Assembly: GCA_002503985.1 (NCBI GenBank)
Contig: DASW01000002.1
Span: forward strand, 186,001 to 250,000
Reading direction: 5' to 3'
From: Thermoplasmata archaeon UBA61
GTDB taxonomy: Archaea > Thermoplasmatota > Thermoplasmata > Lutacidiplasmatales > UBA184
Length of the DNA: 64,000 nt
Made by a program: the position numbers and the translations under genes. Shown here piece after piece: positions 7,920-16,607 of the stretch; position 1 is the stretch's first letter; every line of letters begins with the position of its first letter. The notes beneath the pieces were generated by a model. The model searched no databases. It was not told where the DNA came from and saw only the letters and a program-made list of their open reading frames with translations.

Positions 7920-8933
7920 ATGCCGGATGCGATTATCGCGGAAGGGCTTTCCAAGACGTTCAACGGCTCGGTGAAGGCCGTGGACGGGGTCTCGTTCTCG
8001 GTGAAAGAGGGCGAGGTCTATGGGTTCCTCGGCCCGAACGGAGCCGGGAAGACGACGACCCTCTCCATGCTGACGGCCGTGCTCGGGCCGACCACCGGTC
8101 GGGCCACGGTCGACGGTCTGGACGTCTCTCACAACGTTCACGCTCTCAAGCAGCGGATCGGGTTGGTCTTCCAGGAATCCACCGCCGACCCGGACCTCAC
8201 GGGCCGCGAGAATCTCGATTTGGCCGCCGCCCTGTTCGGGGTGCCTCTGCGGGACACGCCGAAGCGGGTCGACGAGCTTCTCAACCGCCTCGCCCTCGCG
8301 GACTCGGCCGACCGGCTAGTGAAGACCTTCTCGGGCGGCATGCGTCGCAGGCTCGAGCTCGCGGTCGGGATGATCCACTCCCCGCGGGTGCTGTTCCTGG
8401 ACGAGCCGACGCTCGGATTGGACCCTCAGGGACGGGCCGGTTTCTGGAAGATCGTGAGCGACCTTCGGAAGGAGACCGGGATGACCGTCTTCCTGACGAC
8501 GCACTACCTAGACGAGGCCGACGGCGTCTGCGACCGCATCGCGATCATCGACCATGGGAAGATCGTCGCCTCCGGGACCCCGTCGGAGCTCAAGGACCGG
8601 CTGGGAGGCGACATCGTCACGGTCCGGCCGCTCGGGGACGCCGCCGCGCTCGGACCGGCCCTCCAGGCCCTTCCGGGGGTCACCTCGGTGACCGCCCAGG
8701 ACGGGACATTTCGAGTGAAGTGCCCGAGCGGGGACACCCTGATCCCCAAGGTCGTGGGAGCCGCAACCGGCCTCGGCATCGGCCTCGCCGGGGTCTCCCT
8801 GCGGAGGCCCAGCCTCGATGAGGTGTTCCTCGAGTTCACAGGGCGGGAGTTCCGAGAGGACGAGGGACCGACGGCGACCGACCGGGCGGTGTTCCTGAGC
8901 CGCGTCCAGGACTCGCGAAGGGGGCGCCGATGA
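7920..8933 (+). CDS. ABC transporter ATP-binding protein, DrrA type
   Basis: A 337-aa ATPase that powers an ABC-2 exporter. Walker A is GPNGAGKTTT (about residues 39-48), the signature is FSGGMRRRLELA (about 138), and Walker B is VLFLDEPTLGLDP. The H-loop His is in LTTHYLDEAD. The C-terminal 90 residues are the small regulatory domain typical of the daunorubicin-exporter (DrrA) subfamily. These export drugs, lipids or polysaccharides; the substrate here is unknown. It overlaps the permease gene by 4 nt (ATGA), as expected for a two-component exporter. No regulator gene adjoins it. Confidence 0.94.
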   Translation: MPDAIIAEGLSKTFNGSVKAVDGVSFSVKEGEVYGFLGPNGAGKTTTLSMLTAVLGPTTGRATVDGLDVSHNVHALKQRIGLVFQESTADPDLTGRENLDLAAALFGVPLRDTPKRVDELLNRLALADSADRLVKTFSGGMRRRLELAVGMIHSPRVLFLDEPTLGLDPQGRAGFWKIVSDLRKETGMTVFLTTHYLDEADGVCDRIAIIDHGKIVASGTPSELKDRLGGDIVTVRPLGDAAALGPALQALPGVTSVTAQDGTFRVKCPSGDTLIPKVVGAATGLGIGLAGVSLRRPSLDEVFLEFTGREFREDEGPTATDRAVFLSRVQDSRRGRR

Positions 8934-9778
8934 ACGTCCGACGATGGAGCGCCCTCACGAAGCGGGAGCTCCTCAAGATCGTGCGCAACCCGGCGGCGAT
9001 CGCGACGGGCCTATTGCTTCCTGTCCTCTACCTCCTCTTGTTCGGGCAGGGGTTCAACTTCACGAGCTTCCTCAACTCGCCGTACCTCACGCCGGTGCAG
9101 AGGACCCAGCTGCTCCACCAGTACTTGCTGGGGGCCCCGGACTACTTCTCCTACTTCGCAGCGGGGATGGTCGGGTTCGTCGGGGTAACGGCAACATTGT
9201 TCGTCGGGGCCAACGTCATTTTCGACAAGCTTTTCGGAACGTTGAAGCGGACCGCGGCGTCCCCCGCCACCGCGGCCGACATCTTCGGCGCTCGTCTCGT
9301 TGCTGGGTCGATCCAGCCGGTCGGCCTTGCCTTCCTCGTTCTGGGCCTCGCGATACTCCTCGGGGACGTAGGCCTGGCGGGTCTCCACGTCACCGCCGCG
9401 GTGACCGTGGTGGGAGCCGGGGAGATCGTGGCCGCCATCCTCCTTCTGTCGCTGATGTTCGCCTCACTCTTCCTCGCGCTCGGCTTCACGATCGAGCAGC
9501 CGCAGACCTACTTCGCACTCGTGAACGCGATCAATCTACCGGTGCTGCTGACGTCGGCCGCGCTGTATCCGTGGGGCGCCATGCCCGCCTGGCTTCAGGG
9601 GATTGCTTCCTACAACCCGATCACGCTTGCGGTTGAGGTCCTCCGTATCGACCTCTTCGGGGGCAACTTCTATCCGTACGCGGCCTGGGTCTACCTGCTC
9701 GGGCTCATCGGGTGGGCCTTGGCGATGTTCGCGGTCGCGACGCTCCTGACCCAGCGGGCGCTCGCCCCGAAGAACTAA
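8930..9778 (+). CDS. ABC-2 type permease, DrrB type
   Basis: A 282-aa integral membrane subunit of the exporter whose ATPase is immediately upstream. Six hydrophobic segments are visible, the first being AIATGLLLPVLYLLLFG and the last VYLLGLIGWALAMFAVATLL. The family segment PLYP-like motif before the last helices appears as LTSAALYPWGAMPAWLQ followed by NPITLAVEVLR. The ATG overlaps the ATPase stop, so stoichiometric translation is likely. It ends 4 nt from the convergent next gene. Confidence 0.92.
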   Translation: MNVRRWSALTKRELLKIVRNPAAIATGLLLPVLYLLLFGQGFNFTSFLNSPYLTPVQRTQLLHQYLLGAPDYFSYFAAGMVGFVGVTATLFVGANVIFDKLFGTLKRTAASPATAADIFGARLVAGSIQPVGLAFLVLGLAILLGDVGLAGLHVTAAVTVVGAGEIVAAILLLSLMFASLFLALGFTIEQPQTYFALVNAINLPVLLTSAALYPWGAMPAWLQGIASYNPITLAVEVLRIDLFGGNFYPYAAWVYLLGLIGWALAMFAVATLLTQRALAPKN

Positions 9779-9782
9779 CCGT

Positions 9783-10331
9783 TCAGGACCGGCCGCCGGA
9801 AGGGCCGAACGGAGAATCCACGGTCCCCTTCTCCACGAAGGGCACCCAGGCTTGCTTCTCGGCCGAGTAGTCGACCCGCTGGAGCTCCACGATGAACCCC
9901 TTCATCAGCTCGGTCGGGGCCGGACGAACGGAGATCGAGTAGACGTAGATCCCGAACCCCATGAACTCGATGACCCGCCGCAGGACCTCCGGGAGCGCGT
10001 CCCGGGGCACCGTGATGCGGATCGAGTTCCCCCCTAGCAGGGTCGAGAACTCATCGACATCGAAGGGGCGGTCAAGCGTGATCAGCGGCTGGGCCGACCC
10101 TCCCGGGGGGGAGGGGATGGCAGGGGCGCGGGGAGTCGGGGCGGTCGACGGGGCCGACGGGAGCGGGGTCGGGGGCGGGCGGTTGGGGGCGAAGCCGCCC
10201 TCCCGAGGCGGGTAGCGGTCGAGCACGGGGCTCGCGTCCCGCCCGACGAATCGGGGACGAGCCTTCGGGGCTGGGGAACGAGCCGAACGGGGTGCGGCGT
10301 TCTTCCTCCGGGTTCCCTTCTTGGTCGTCAT
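9783..10331 (-). CDS. Unknown protein: disordered basic N-terminus plus conserved-looking C-terminal domain
   Basis: A 182-aa protein. The first roughly 90 residues are Lys/Arg- then Pro-rich and probably unstructured. From LITLDRPFDVDEFSTLLGG onward there is a compact alpha/beta domain of about 90 residues with alternating hydrophobics. It includes GNSIRITVPRDALPEVLRRV and MGFGIYVYSISVRPA. I do not recognise the family. The ATG at 10331 is chosen because a TATA-like element lies just upstream (10361-10370) and residues before it add only unsupported sequence. It stands alone, convergent with the ABC permease. Confidence 0.7.
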   Translation of the reverse strand: MTTKKGTRRKNAAPRSARSPAPKARPRFVGRDASPVLDRYPPREGGFAPNRPPPTPLPSAPSTAPTPRAPAIPSPPGGSAQPLITLDRPFDVDEFSTLLGGNSIRITVPRDALPEVLRRVIEFMGFGIYVYSISVRPAPTELMKGFIVELQRVDYSAEKQAWVPFVEKGTVDSPFGPSGGRS

Positions 10332-10360
10332 GGGGCTCCGCGGCCCGGAAACGCGAGAGG

Positions 10361-10370
10361 CCATAAGAGG
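10361..10370 (-). promoter_or_regulatory. TATA-like element
   Basis: CCTCTTATGG on the minus strand, centred 34 nt before the ATG at 10331; predicted leader about 7 nt. Confidence 0.4.
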
Positions 10371-10489
10371 TCCCATACGCTACGTCGGTCGACGCCCTGC
10401 GGGGCCGTATAACGCGGGCTTGTAGCGAGACGCGCCGTGCGACTCTCCGTCACTGGGAGCGGTTTCTGTCGCTCTCGAAACGACACATG

Positions 10490-10499
10490 GGTTATGTAG
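10490..10499 (+). promoter_or_regulatory. TATA-like element for the tetraether-synthase-like gene
   Basis: GGTTATGTAG, predicting a start near 10521 and a leader of about 42 nt that ends in AAGGAG some 12 nt before the ATG. A second AT element (GTATAAC near 10408) faces the other way. Confidence 0.35.
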
Positions 10500-10562
10500 A
10501 CCGGCATAGGTGAGGCTCCCAGGTCCGAGCCGTCCAGGCGGGCCCAAGGAGAAGAAACGAGA

Positions 10563-12275
10563 ATGCCGGCACGCGTGATGATGGAATTCCAGGCGCCCCG
10601 TGGCCTACCGCGCAAGACCGCCTCGGTCTGCCCGGAGTGTATCAAGGTCATACCGGCGATCGTCCGGGAAAAGGAGGGCCGGGTCATCATGGAGAAGACC
10701 TGCCGGGCCCACGGCTACTTCTGGGACATCATCTCCAACGACGTCGACCTCTACCTCCGGATGGAGGCGTACGCCCACGACGGGGTCGGCTACGAGAACC
10801 CTTACTACGACAAGTTCCGCGGCTGCCCCACCACGTGCGGCATGTGCAGCCACCACAAGTCCCACACGGGACTCGCGCTCGTCGACCTGACGAACCGCTG
10901 CAATCTGAAGTGCCCTGTCTGTTTCGCGAACGCGAACGCCGCGGGGTACGTCTACGAGCCGACCCGCGAGCAGATCCACTTCATGCTCAAGACCCTCCGG
11001 GAGCAGAAGCCCGTCGGAACGGTCGCGGTCCAGTTCTCGGGCGGCGAGCCGACGCTCTCCCCGCTCTTCCTGGACGCGGTCTCGATTGCGCGCGACCTCA
11101 ACTTCAAGCAGATCCAGGTAGCGACGAACGGTATCCGGTTCGCGAACGAGCCCGGCTTCGCCCAGGCGTGCCGGGACGCGGGACTGCACACCCTGTACCT
11201 GCAGTTCGATGGACTGGACGACGAGATCTACCGAAAGGTGCGCGGCGTCCCCCTCCTCAAGGTGAAGTACAAGGCGATCCAGGCGGCCCGGGAGACCCAC
11301 ACCCCCGCGACCGAGCTCGCGCAGGGCAAGGCGGACAAGCCGATCTCTGTCGTCCTGGTCCCGACCCTGGTGGGCGGGTTCAACGAGAAGGAGATCTGGC
11401 CGACGGTGAAGTACGCGATCGACAACATCGACGTCGTCCGCGGGGTCAACTTCCAGCCGGTCGCGCTCACCGCGCGTATCCCCGACAAGGACCGCTTCCA
11501 GATGCGGTTCACGCAGTCGGACCTCGTCCGGATCCTCTGCACGGAGGGGCCTTTCGATAAGTCGGACTTCTTCCCCGTCCCGTCGGTGGCCCCGATCTCG
11601 GAGCTCACCTCGATCATCCACGGCGAGGAGAAGATGACCCTGACGACCCACCCCGGATGCGGGTGCGCCACCTTCGCGTTCGTCTCGAAGGACGGCCAAA
11701 AGATCACCCCGCTCCCCCGGTTCATGGACGTCGACGGCTTCTTCGAGAACGTCGAGTCGATGATCGAGAAGTACCGGGACGCCCGCTTCTCGCGGGTCCG
11801 CACGGCGGTCGCCGGAGCCCGGCTCCTCAAGGACGTGGCGAAGTTCTTCGACTTCTCGAAGGCCCCGGAGGGCCTCAACGAGAAGAACTGCGTGAAGGTC
11901 ATCGCCGGGATCTTCACCGGCGGCAGCAAAGAGGCCGTCGCGAAGTTCACGTGGCAGACGCTCTACATCGGGAACATGCACTTCCAGGACGCCTACGACT
12001 ACGATATCCAGCGCCTGATGCGCTGCGATATCCACTACGCGGTCCCCGACGGTCGGGTCATCCCGTTCTGCTCGTACAACTCCGGCCCGATCTACCGGAC
12101 GGAGGTCGAGAAGAAGTTCTCGATCCCCATCCCCGAGTGGCAGGCGGCGAAGAAGCAGGGCGGCTTCGCGCTCAAGACCCTCGACACGATGGGCGTCAAC
12201 GGCGAGGTCATCGTCGACCCCGAGTACTACAAGATCCGGGCGCTCAAGGGCGCGCCGGGTATGTCGTCCACCTAG
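10563..12275 (+). CDS. Tetraether lipid synthase-like radical SAM protein
   Basis: A 570-aa radical SAM protein matching the archaeal Tes group (MJ0619 family). Tes joins the phytanyl ends of two archaeol lipids to make the membrane-spanning GDGT core. The radical cluster motif is C113-x3-C117-x2-C120 in NRCNLKCPVCFANA. The auxiliary-cluster cysteines typical of the family are also present: CPECIKV (23, 26), C47, GCPTTCGMCSHH (88, 92, 95) and GCGCATF near 363. The segment AVQFSGGEPTLSP is the SAM-binding GGE motif. Other MJ0619-family members act on other substrates, so the lipid role is strong family inference, not proof. It stands alone in its transcript. A single membrane-spanning lipid pathway would suit a Thermoplasmatota-like cell. 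Confidence 0.87.
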   Translation: MPARVMMEFQAPRGLPRKTASVCPECIKVIPAIVREKEGRVIMEKTCRAHGYFWDIISNDVDLYLRMEAYAHDGVGYENPYYDKFRGCPTTCGMCSHHKSHTGLALVDLTNRCNLKCPVCFANANAAGYVYEPTREQIHFMLKTLREQKPVGTVAVQFSGGEPTLSPLFLDAVSIARDLNFKQIQVATNGIRFANEPGFAQACRDAGLHTLYLQFDGLDDEIYRKVRGVPLLKVKYKAIQAARETHTPATELAQGKADKPISVVLVPTLVGGFNEKEIWPTVKYAIDNIDVVRGVNFQPVALTARIPDKDRFQMRFTQSDLVRILCTEGPFDKSDFFPVPSVAPISELTSIIHGEEKMTLTTHPGCGCATFAFVSKDGQKITPLPRFMDVDGFFENVESMIEKYRDARFSRVRTAVAGARLLKDVAKFFDFSKAPEGLNEKNCVKVIAGIFTGGSKEAVAKFTWQTLYIGNMHFQDAYDYDIQRLMRCDIHYAVPDGRVIPFCSYNSGPIYRTEVEKKFSIPIPEWQAAKKQGGFALKTLDTMGVNGEVIVDPEYYKIRALKGAPGMSST

Positions 12276-12330
12276 GTCGGCCTTAGACCCCCGGGCGAAC
12301 CCCTTCCTTCCCGACGCCGTCCGACGACTT

Positions 12331-12783
12331 CTAGGGTACGGTATCGAACAGCGCGGCGCCGGCCTCGCGGCATCGTAGGCTCGCGGGCGATGACGTTCGC
12401 CCTCCCCGCTCGATGCGGCGGTCTATCTCCTTCCAGACGGCGGCGGGTCGGACCGGCGGTTTCGGGGGAGGGGACGGGGACGCGTCGGGGTGGTTCGCGA
12501 GCCACCGGTCGGCAGCCTCGATGTGCTTACAGGTCCCGAGACCGCGACGCGCGAAGTCCGTGCACGTGCACATGTCCGCCGAGCGGTCGGGATAGGCCGG
12601 TCGCATGACGAGGTACGTGGTCCGGTGGAGGGGGTTCCGGACCTCGATGAGGGGATAGGGGTCCCGTTGGCGCAGCCGAAGGTCGAGCGGCTCCTCGAGA
12701 GCTCGCGACCTCCGCTCGCTCACCTCGTCCGCGAGCTCGCTCGCGTCCAGAACCTTCGGGGGAGGCCCTCGTCGCCGGTCCAC
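12331..12783 (-). CDS. SWIM zinc-finger protein
   Basis: About 150 aa with a SWIM-type zinc finger, CTCTDFARRGLGTCKHI (C-x-C-x(n)-C-x-H), in the middle. It is preceded by a beta-rich segment (YPLIEVRNPLHRTTYLV) that is usual before SWIM fingers. SWIM domains bind nucleic acid or protein partners; no other domain is present. The frame is open up to a GTG at 12867, but an AT-rich promoter-like island lies inside that stretch. I therefore prefer the GTG at 12783; the start is uncertain. It is divergent from the antiporter gene. Confidence 0.72.
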   Translation of the reverse strand: MDRRRGPPPKVLDASELADEVSERRSRALEEPLDLRLRQRDPYPLIEVRNPLHRTTYLVMRPAYPDRSADMCTCTDFARRGLGTCKHIEAADRWLANHPDASPSPPPKPPVRPAAVWKEIDRRIERGGRTSSPASLRCREAGAALFDTVP

Positions 12784-12845
12784 GGGGATGCCACGGAGGG
12801 AGGCTACATACGGCTTCGGGGCGGAGGTGAGTGGCCGTCCTATCG

Positions 12846-12866
12846 GACAAAAAGTTGTTAACGTCA
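12846..12866. promoter_or_regulatory. AT-rich promoter island between divergent genes
   Basis: The only AT-rich run (ACAAAAAGTTGTTAACG) between the SWIM gene and the antiporter gene. It could serve as TATA/BRE region for either direction, with a leader of about 90 nt toward the antiporter. Confidence 0.35.
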
Positions 12867-12975
12867 CTCGAGGTGCCGGTCCTCAAGCCCGCCGAGCCCG
12901 TCGCACGGCCGCCTCTTCCCCGCCGGGAAGACCGACGTGCCGGACCGCGGCGACCTTCGGAGAGCCGGGAACCCA

Positions 12976-14295
12976 ATGGACACGACCACCGAGTTCCTCG
13001 TGGCCCTGTTCCTGCTGATTTCCCTCGCCATCCTCGTCGGGGAGCTCGTGAGCCGTTTCGGTATCCCGGCGCTCGTGGGGCAGATCCTGGTCGGCGTAGT
13101 ACTGGGTCCGAGCCTGCTCGGGAACGCCCTCGGCCTCACGAGCATCTCGAGCGAGTTCACGGGGATCCAGTTCCTCGCGACGTTCTTCATTCTGATGATG
13201 GCGGGCCTCGCGGTGACGCCCGCCCAGATACGGGCGACCGGCCCGTCGGCCGCCGCGTTGGGGATAGCGATCTTCGTGGTGCCGTTCGCGGTGGGCGTCG
13301 GCATCGTCCGCGCGCTGTTCCCGGGGATCGCCGTGGATACCACCCTGTTCGTCTCGCTGACGATCTCGATCACCGCGCTCCCGGTCCTCGGCATCATGCT
13401 GCGGGAGTTCGACCTCGCCGACACCCGCTTCGGGGCGTTCTTGATGAACGGCGCGGTCGTCAACGAGCTCGCCGCCGTGACGACCTTCGCGGTCCTGCTC
13501 CGGCTGGAGAGCGGCACCGGGAACCTTTGGTTCGATATCGGGACCGCGGTCGGGACCGTGGCCCTGTTCCTCACCACCATCCTGGCCATCCACATGGGGC
13601 TTCAGAGCCTGCGCCAGCTCCACGTGTGGGACCGCTGGGTCGACCGCTTCCGCCTCACCTGGCGGTCGCGCGAGGCCGGCTTCGGCTTCCTCATGATGGC
13701 GGGGCTAGGCGCCGCGCTCTACTCGCAGTTCCTCGGCCTGACATTCATCGTCGGGGCCTTCTACGCCGGCCTCCTCGTCACGCCGGAGAGCGCCGGCCGA
13801 GCCGGCCATCGGACGATCAGCCTCGTCTTCAATGCCATCACGTGGGGTTTCTTCATTCCCCTCTTCTTCGCGCTGGTCGGCTTCGGGATGAACTTCACCA
13901 CCCTCAGCTTCGCGGATTACTCCATCTTCGCGCTCTCGGCTCTCATCCTGTACGCGTTCTTCTCGAAGGTTTTCGTCGGGGCCGCTTTCGCCCGCGCCCT
14001 CGGCTGGTCGGGGGACGAATCGCTCTGCACGGGGATGCTCGTGTCGAGTCGGGGAGCCGTCGAGCTCGCGATGGCGGTCATCCTGCTCGAACAGGGGTTC
14101 TTCACGGTCCACATCTACACGATCGTCGCGGCGGTGGGACTGTTCACTACCATGTTCGCTCCCATTGGAGCGAAGCCGTTCGTCCGCACGATCACGGCCG
14201 CGCGTCGCGCGTCGGCCGAGCGGGCTTCCGCGATTGCCCAGAGCTTGCCGCCCCGCCACATTCTCTCGGACAGCGAGATCAACCTTCCTCGCTGA
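12976..14295 (+). CDS. Cation/proton antiporter, CPA2 (KefB/NapA) family
   Basis: A 439-aa membrane protein with 11-13 hydrophobic segments. The start LVALFLLISLAILVGELVSR then IPALVGQILVGVVLGPSLLG is the classic opening of CPA2 exchangers. The ion-binding helix reads FGAFLMNGAVVNELAAV: the family's NDD/ND pair is Asn-Glu here. It exchanges Na+ or K+ for protons across the cell membrane. There is no C-terminal TrkA domain, so it lacks nucleotide gating. ATG at 12976 is chosen because the 13 preceding in-frame codons are not membrane-like and the family begins at this point. Single gene. Confidence 0.9.
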   Translation: MDTTTEFLVALFLLISLAILVGELVSRFGIPALVGQILVGVVLGPSLLGNALGLTSISSEFTGIQFLATFFILMMAGLAVTPAQIRATGPSAAALGIAIFVVPFAVGVGIVRALFPGIAVDTTLFVSLTISITALPVLGIMLREFDLADTRFGAFLMNGAVVNELAAVTTFAVLLRLESGTGNLWFDIGTAVGTVALFLTTILAIHMGLQSLRQLHVWDRWVDRFRLTWRSREAGFGFLMMAGLGAALYSQFLGLTFIVGAFYAGLLVTPESAGRAGHRTISLVFNAITWGFFIPLFFALVGFGMNFTTLSFADYSIFALSALILYAFFSKVFVGAAFARALGWSGDESLCTGMLVSSRGAVELAMAVILLEQGFFTVHIYTIVAAVGLFTTMFAPIGAKPFVRTITAARRASAERASAIAQSLPPRHILSDSEINLPR

Positions 14296-14451
14296 CGAGC
14301 GCGGATGGCCGGCGCGCTCTCCACCACGGTTATCTTCCGGTCGCCGAGTGGCCCGCCATGGGGGTCGAGGGATGGGCCTCGGTCCCGCGGCGACCGGTGC
14401 CGGCCCGGTCGATGACGGCGAAGACCGGGCACCGCTCCTGAGAGGTCGCAC

Positions 14452-15105
14452 GTGGAGCGAGGGTTCCCTTGGCGTCTCATCACCGTCGACATCGACGGTA
14501 CCCTCACCCGGACCCATGGGTGGAAGGAGATCGCCATCGCGTTCGGCCGGCTCGGAGAGTTCGAGGTGACCAACCGTCGGTTCTTCGCCCACGAGATCGG
14601 CGAGGACGTCCACCTGAGAGACCTCCTAGAGCTTGCGACCGGACGCACGGTCGCGGAAGTGGAGACCGTCCTCGCACGGACCCCGAAGCTCGCCGGCATC
14701 GCCGAGGGAGTCTCGCAGCTGCACGACCGAGGGGCCTGGGTCGCCCTGCTCACCCACAACCCCACCTACGTGGCCGAGTGGTACCAACGCGCGTTCGGGT
14801 TCGACAACGCCGAGGGAGTGGCGGGTCAGGCGGTCGACGGAGGCCGGATCGGACCCCCGGTGGACATCCGCGCCGACAAGCCCAGTGGCCTTCGTGCCCT
14901 CCTTATCCGCCACCCGACCCCGTCCTCGTTGGTGGCGCACGTCGGGGACGGGTGGTCGGATGCCGAGGTGTTTCGGCTCGTGGGCGGTGGGGTCGCCCTG
15001 AACTCTCGGTTCCCGGTGGTGAACCAGGCCGCCGACCTCGTCCTGGCCACGGAGGACTTCCGGGACGTGGTCGAAGGCCTCTCTCACCTCGCTCCCCGCA
15101 CGTGA
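14452..15105 (+). CDS. HAD-superfamily phosphatase, SerB-like
   Basis: A 217-aa haloacid-dehalogenase-fold hydrolase. Motif I is VDIDGTLT with nucleophile and acid Asp (about residues 13 and 15), motif II LLTHNP, motif III the Lys in RADKPSG, and motif IV GDGWSDAEVF. The helical cap between motifs I and II and the GDxxxD form resemble phosphoserine phosphatase. The specific substrate-binding residues cannot be assigned, so other small phosphomonoesters are possible. GTG start at 14452, with GAGGT 7 nt before it. A TATA-like GGTTATCTT lies near 14328. Confidence 0.85.
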   Translation: MERGFPWRLITVDIDGTLTRTHGWKEIAIAFGRLGEFEVTNRRFFAHEIGEDVHLRDLLELATGRTVAEVETVLARTPKLAGIAEGVSQLHDRGAWVALLTHNPTYVAEWYQRAFGFDNAEGVAGQAVDGGRIGPPVDIRADKPSGLRALLIRHPTPSSLVAHVGDGWSDAEVFRLVGGGVALNSRFPVVNQAADLVLATEDFRDVVEGLSHLAPRT

Positions 15106-15133
15106 ACGGCGACCGAGCGCGGTGCACAGGATT

Positions 15134-15140
15134 CTTATAG
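15134..15140 (+). promoter_or_regulatory. TATA box, leaderless transcript
   Basis: CTTATAG centred 29 nt before the ATG at 15166, so the transcript should begin within about 3 nt of the start codon. Confidence 0.5.
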
Positions 15141-15165
15141 CGCCCCCTCCGTCGAACGGTCGTCG

Positions 15166-15744
15166 ATGGAGTACGTGATCGTCCGGGCGACCCACCCGAC
15201 CTGGCTTACGCTACAGCTGCCGGCCGAGGTGGCGGAGCTCATTTGCTTCCGACCGGAAGCCGGACCCCACCGCGACTCGAGCCGGACGATCTCGTTCCTG
15301 GCCCGGGGCGCAGGCGTCGCACGGGTGATCGCCTCCCACCCCGCCCGGGAAGCCCTCGCGATCGAAACGGTCCGTAACCGTTTCATCGCCTCCGCGCGCC
15401 CCGGGGAGCGCCACCTGTTCACCCTGCCGACCCCGGTCGTCCAGCACCTGGGCCTCCAGGTCTACTCGCGGGGCCCGAAGCTAAGGGGGACCGACGACCG
15501 GATCATCTGGTTCGTCCCCGCGCCCGAGTACTACGAGTACCGGTCGGTCGTGGAGGCCGGAAAGACCTGGACCGGGCCCTCCGGGGGCCCGTTCGCCCGC
15601 GTCTACGTTACGAAGTCGCTGTTTCCCTTCCCGAAGGAGTTCCAGCCGCTCGCGGAGCTCGAGTACCGGATCGAGGAGGAGGAGTGGCGTCCCGCCGTGG
15701 AGGCCCTTCAGCGGGTCGGGCGGAGCCGCCGCGTGGTCCTGTAA
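15166..15744 (+). CDS. Unknown 192-aa protein
   Basis: No family recognised. It is a soluble mixed alpha/beta protein with many Arg, Pro and aromatic residues, no Cys clusters and no membrane segment. It seems to have two similar halves: each begins with a strand-rich stretch (EYVIVRATHPTWLTLQLP and RHLFTLPTPVVQHLGLQVYS). The second half continues IIWFVPAPEYYEYRSV. The ATG at 15166 fits both codon use and the leaderless promoter. Same strand as the next gene, but that one has its own TATA box. Confidence 0.75.
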   Translation: MEYVIVRATHPTWLTLQLPAEVAELICFRPEAGPHRDSSRTISFLARGAGVARVIASHPAREALAIETVRNRFIASARPGERHLFTLPTPVVQHLGLQVYSRGPKLRGTDDRIIWFVPAPEYYEYRSVVEAGKTWTGPSGGPFARVYVTKSLFPFPKEFQPLAELEYRIEEEEWRPAVEALQRVGRSRRVVL

Positions 15745-15849
15745 GGAATAAACGCCAAATGTGGCCCTGGTCGGCCCCGATTTCTGGGTCCGGGAGGGGG
15801 TCCGAAGGGGGAAGGCCCGGACCGCCAAAACCCGGGGTTTTCCATAGTT

Positions 15850-15858
15850 ACTTATACC
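15850..15858 (+). promoter_or_regulatory. TATA box, leaderless transcript
   Basis: ACTTATACC centred 28 nt before the ATG at 15882. Predicted transcription start falls on the start codon. Confidence 0.5.
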
Positions 15859-15881
15859 GGTCCGAAAGATAGATTCCACCC

Positions 15882-16550
15882 ATGCGGGGACCGGCCAGCG
15901 GGACCTCTAAGCAACCGGGTCCGAGGCGTTACACCCTTCGCAACCCGGTGCCCCTGCGCACGGAGCAGGACGTGAGGACGACTCGTGCCGGAATTCCTAC
16001 GGATGCCGCACTGTCGTACGCCGCCGGGCCCGTGGATTTCGACTCGCTCGCCAAGGCGATCCGACGGTCGGTCGGCCACGAGGGGATGCGCCCCGAAGAC
16101 GCCCGCTCGATCGCGGCCCACGTGCTGAACTTCTTCGGCTTCAACGAGCGGATCATCGACAACGTCCTCGAACCGGACGACCGGGACACGTTCTACATGC
16201 TCGAGGACACGGGGATCCTCGAGACCGAGCGGGACGAGACGACCCTCTACGATGGCCGCGAGTGGAGGATCCACTACTGGATGTTCCGCAAGGAGCGCAT
16301 CTTCGAGCTGGCTCGCGAGGAGTCGGCCGCCATGGCCGCAGCGGGCGAAGCGGACGTCGTGTACTCGTCGAACGCCAACCGCTCGGGGGCGTTCCTGCTC
16401 CCGCACGGGGAGACGGGCACGGGACTGGCCGCCCATGCTGTATATCATGAGCTCGGGGACGAGATCTGGCTCGAACGCCGCCAGAACCCGATGCCCGCAC
16501 CGCCTACCCCCCCGACCCCCCACCGACGGGGCCCCACACCCGAAGTGTGA
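15882..16550 (+). CDS. DUF6015-like archaeal protein
   Basis: A 222-aa protein. After about 45 basic N-terminal residues, a helical domain begins DFDSLAKAIRRSVGHEG and runs through HVLNFFGFNERIIDNVL, EPDDRDTFYMLEDTGIL and TTLYDGREWRIHYW. I recall this pattern from archaeal proteins grouped as DUF6015, of unknown function. The EDTGIL...W segment looks like a winged-helix-like or nucleotide-sensing fold, but nothing catalytic can be pointed to. The C-terminus is Pro-rich. The start is supported by the TATA box at 15850. It lies 57 nt before trmY and may be cotranscribed with it. Confidence 0.78.
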   Translation: MRGPASGTSKQPGPRRYTLRNPVPLRTEQDVRTTRAGIPTDAALSYAAGPVDFDSLAKAIRRSVGHEGMRPEDARSIAAHVLNFFGFNERIIDNVLEPDDRDTFYMLEDTGILETERDETTLYDGREWRIHYWMFRKERIFELAREESAAMAAAGEADVVYSSNANRSGAFLLPHGETGTGLAAHAVYHELGDEIWLERRQNPMPAPPTPPTPHRRGPTPEV

Positions 16551-16607
16551 GCTCGACCGCAGGGGCGCGGGACCGTCGTTGACCGTGGGACCGGTTCGTC
16601 CTCGCCT

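Noticed and set aside
10605..12035. Long minus-strand open frame opposite the tetraether-synthase-like gene
   Set aside because: Antisense shadow of a well-supported gene; composition is the Arg/Gly/Glu-rich pattern typical of GC-rich shadows.
12831..14441. 536-codon plus frame over the antiporter gene
   Set aside because: Out of frame with the membrane helices; a shadow.
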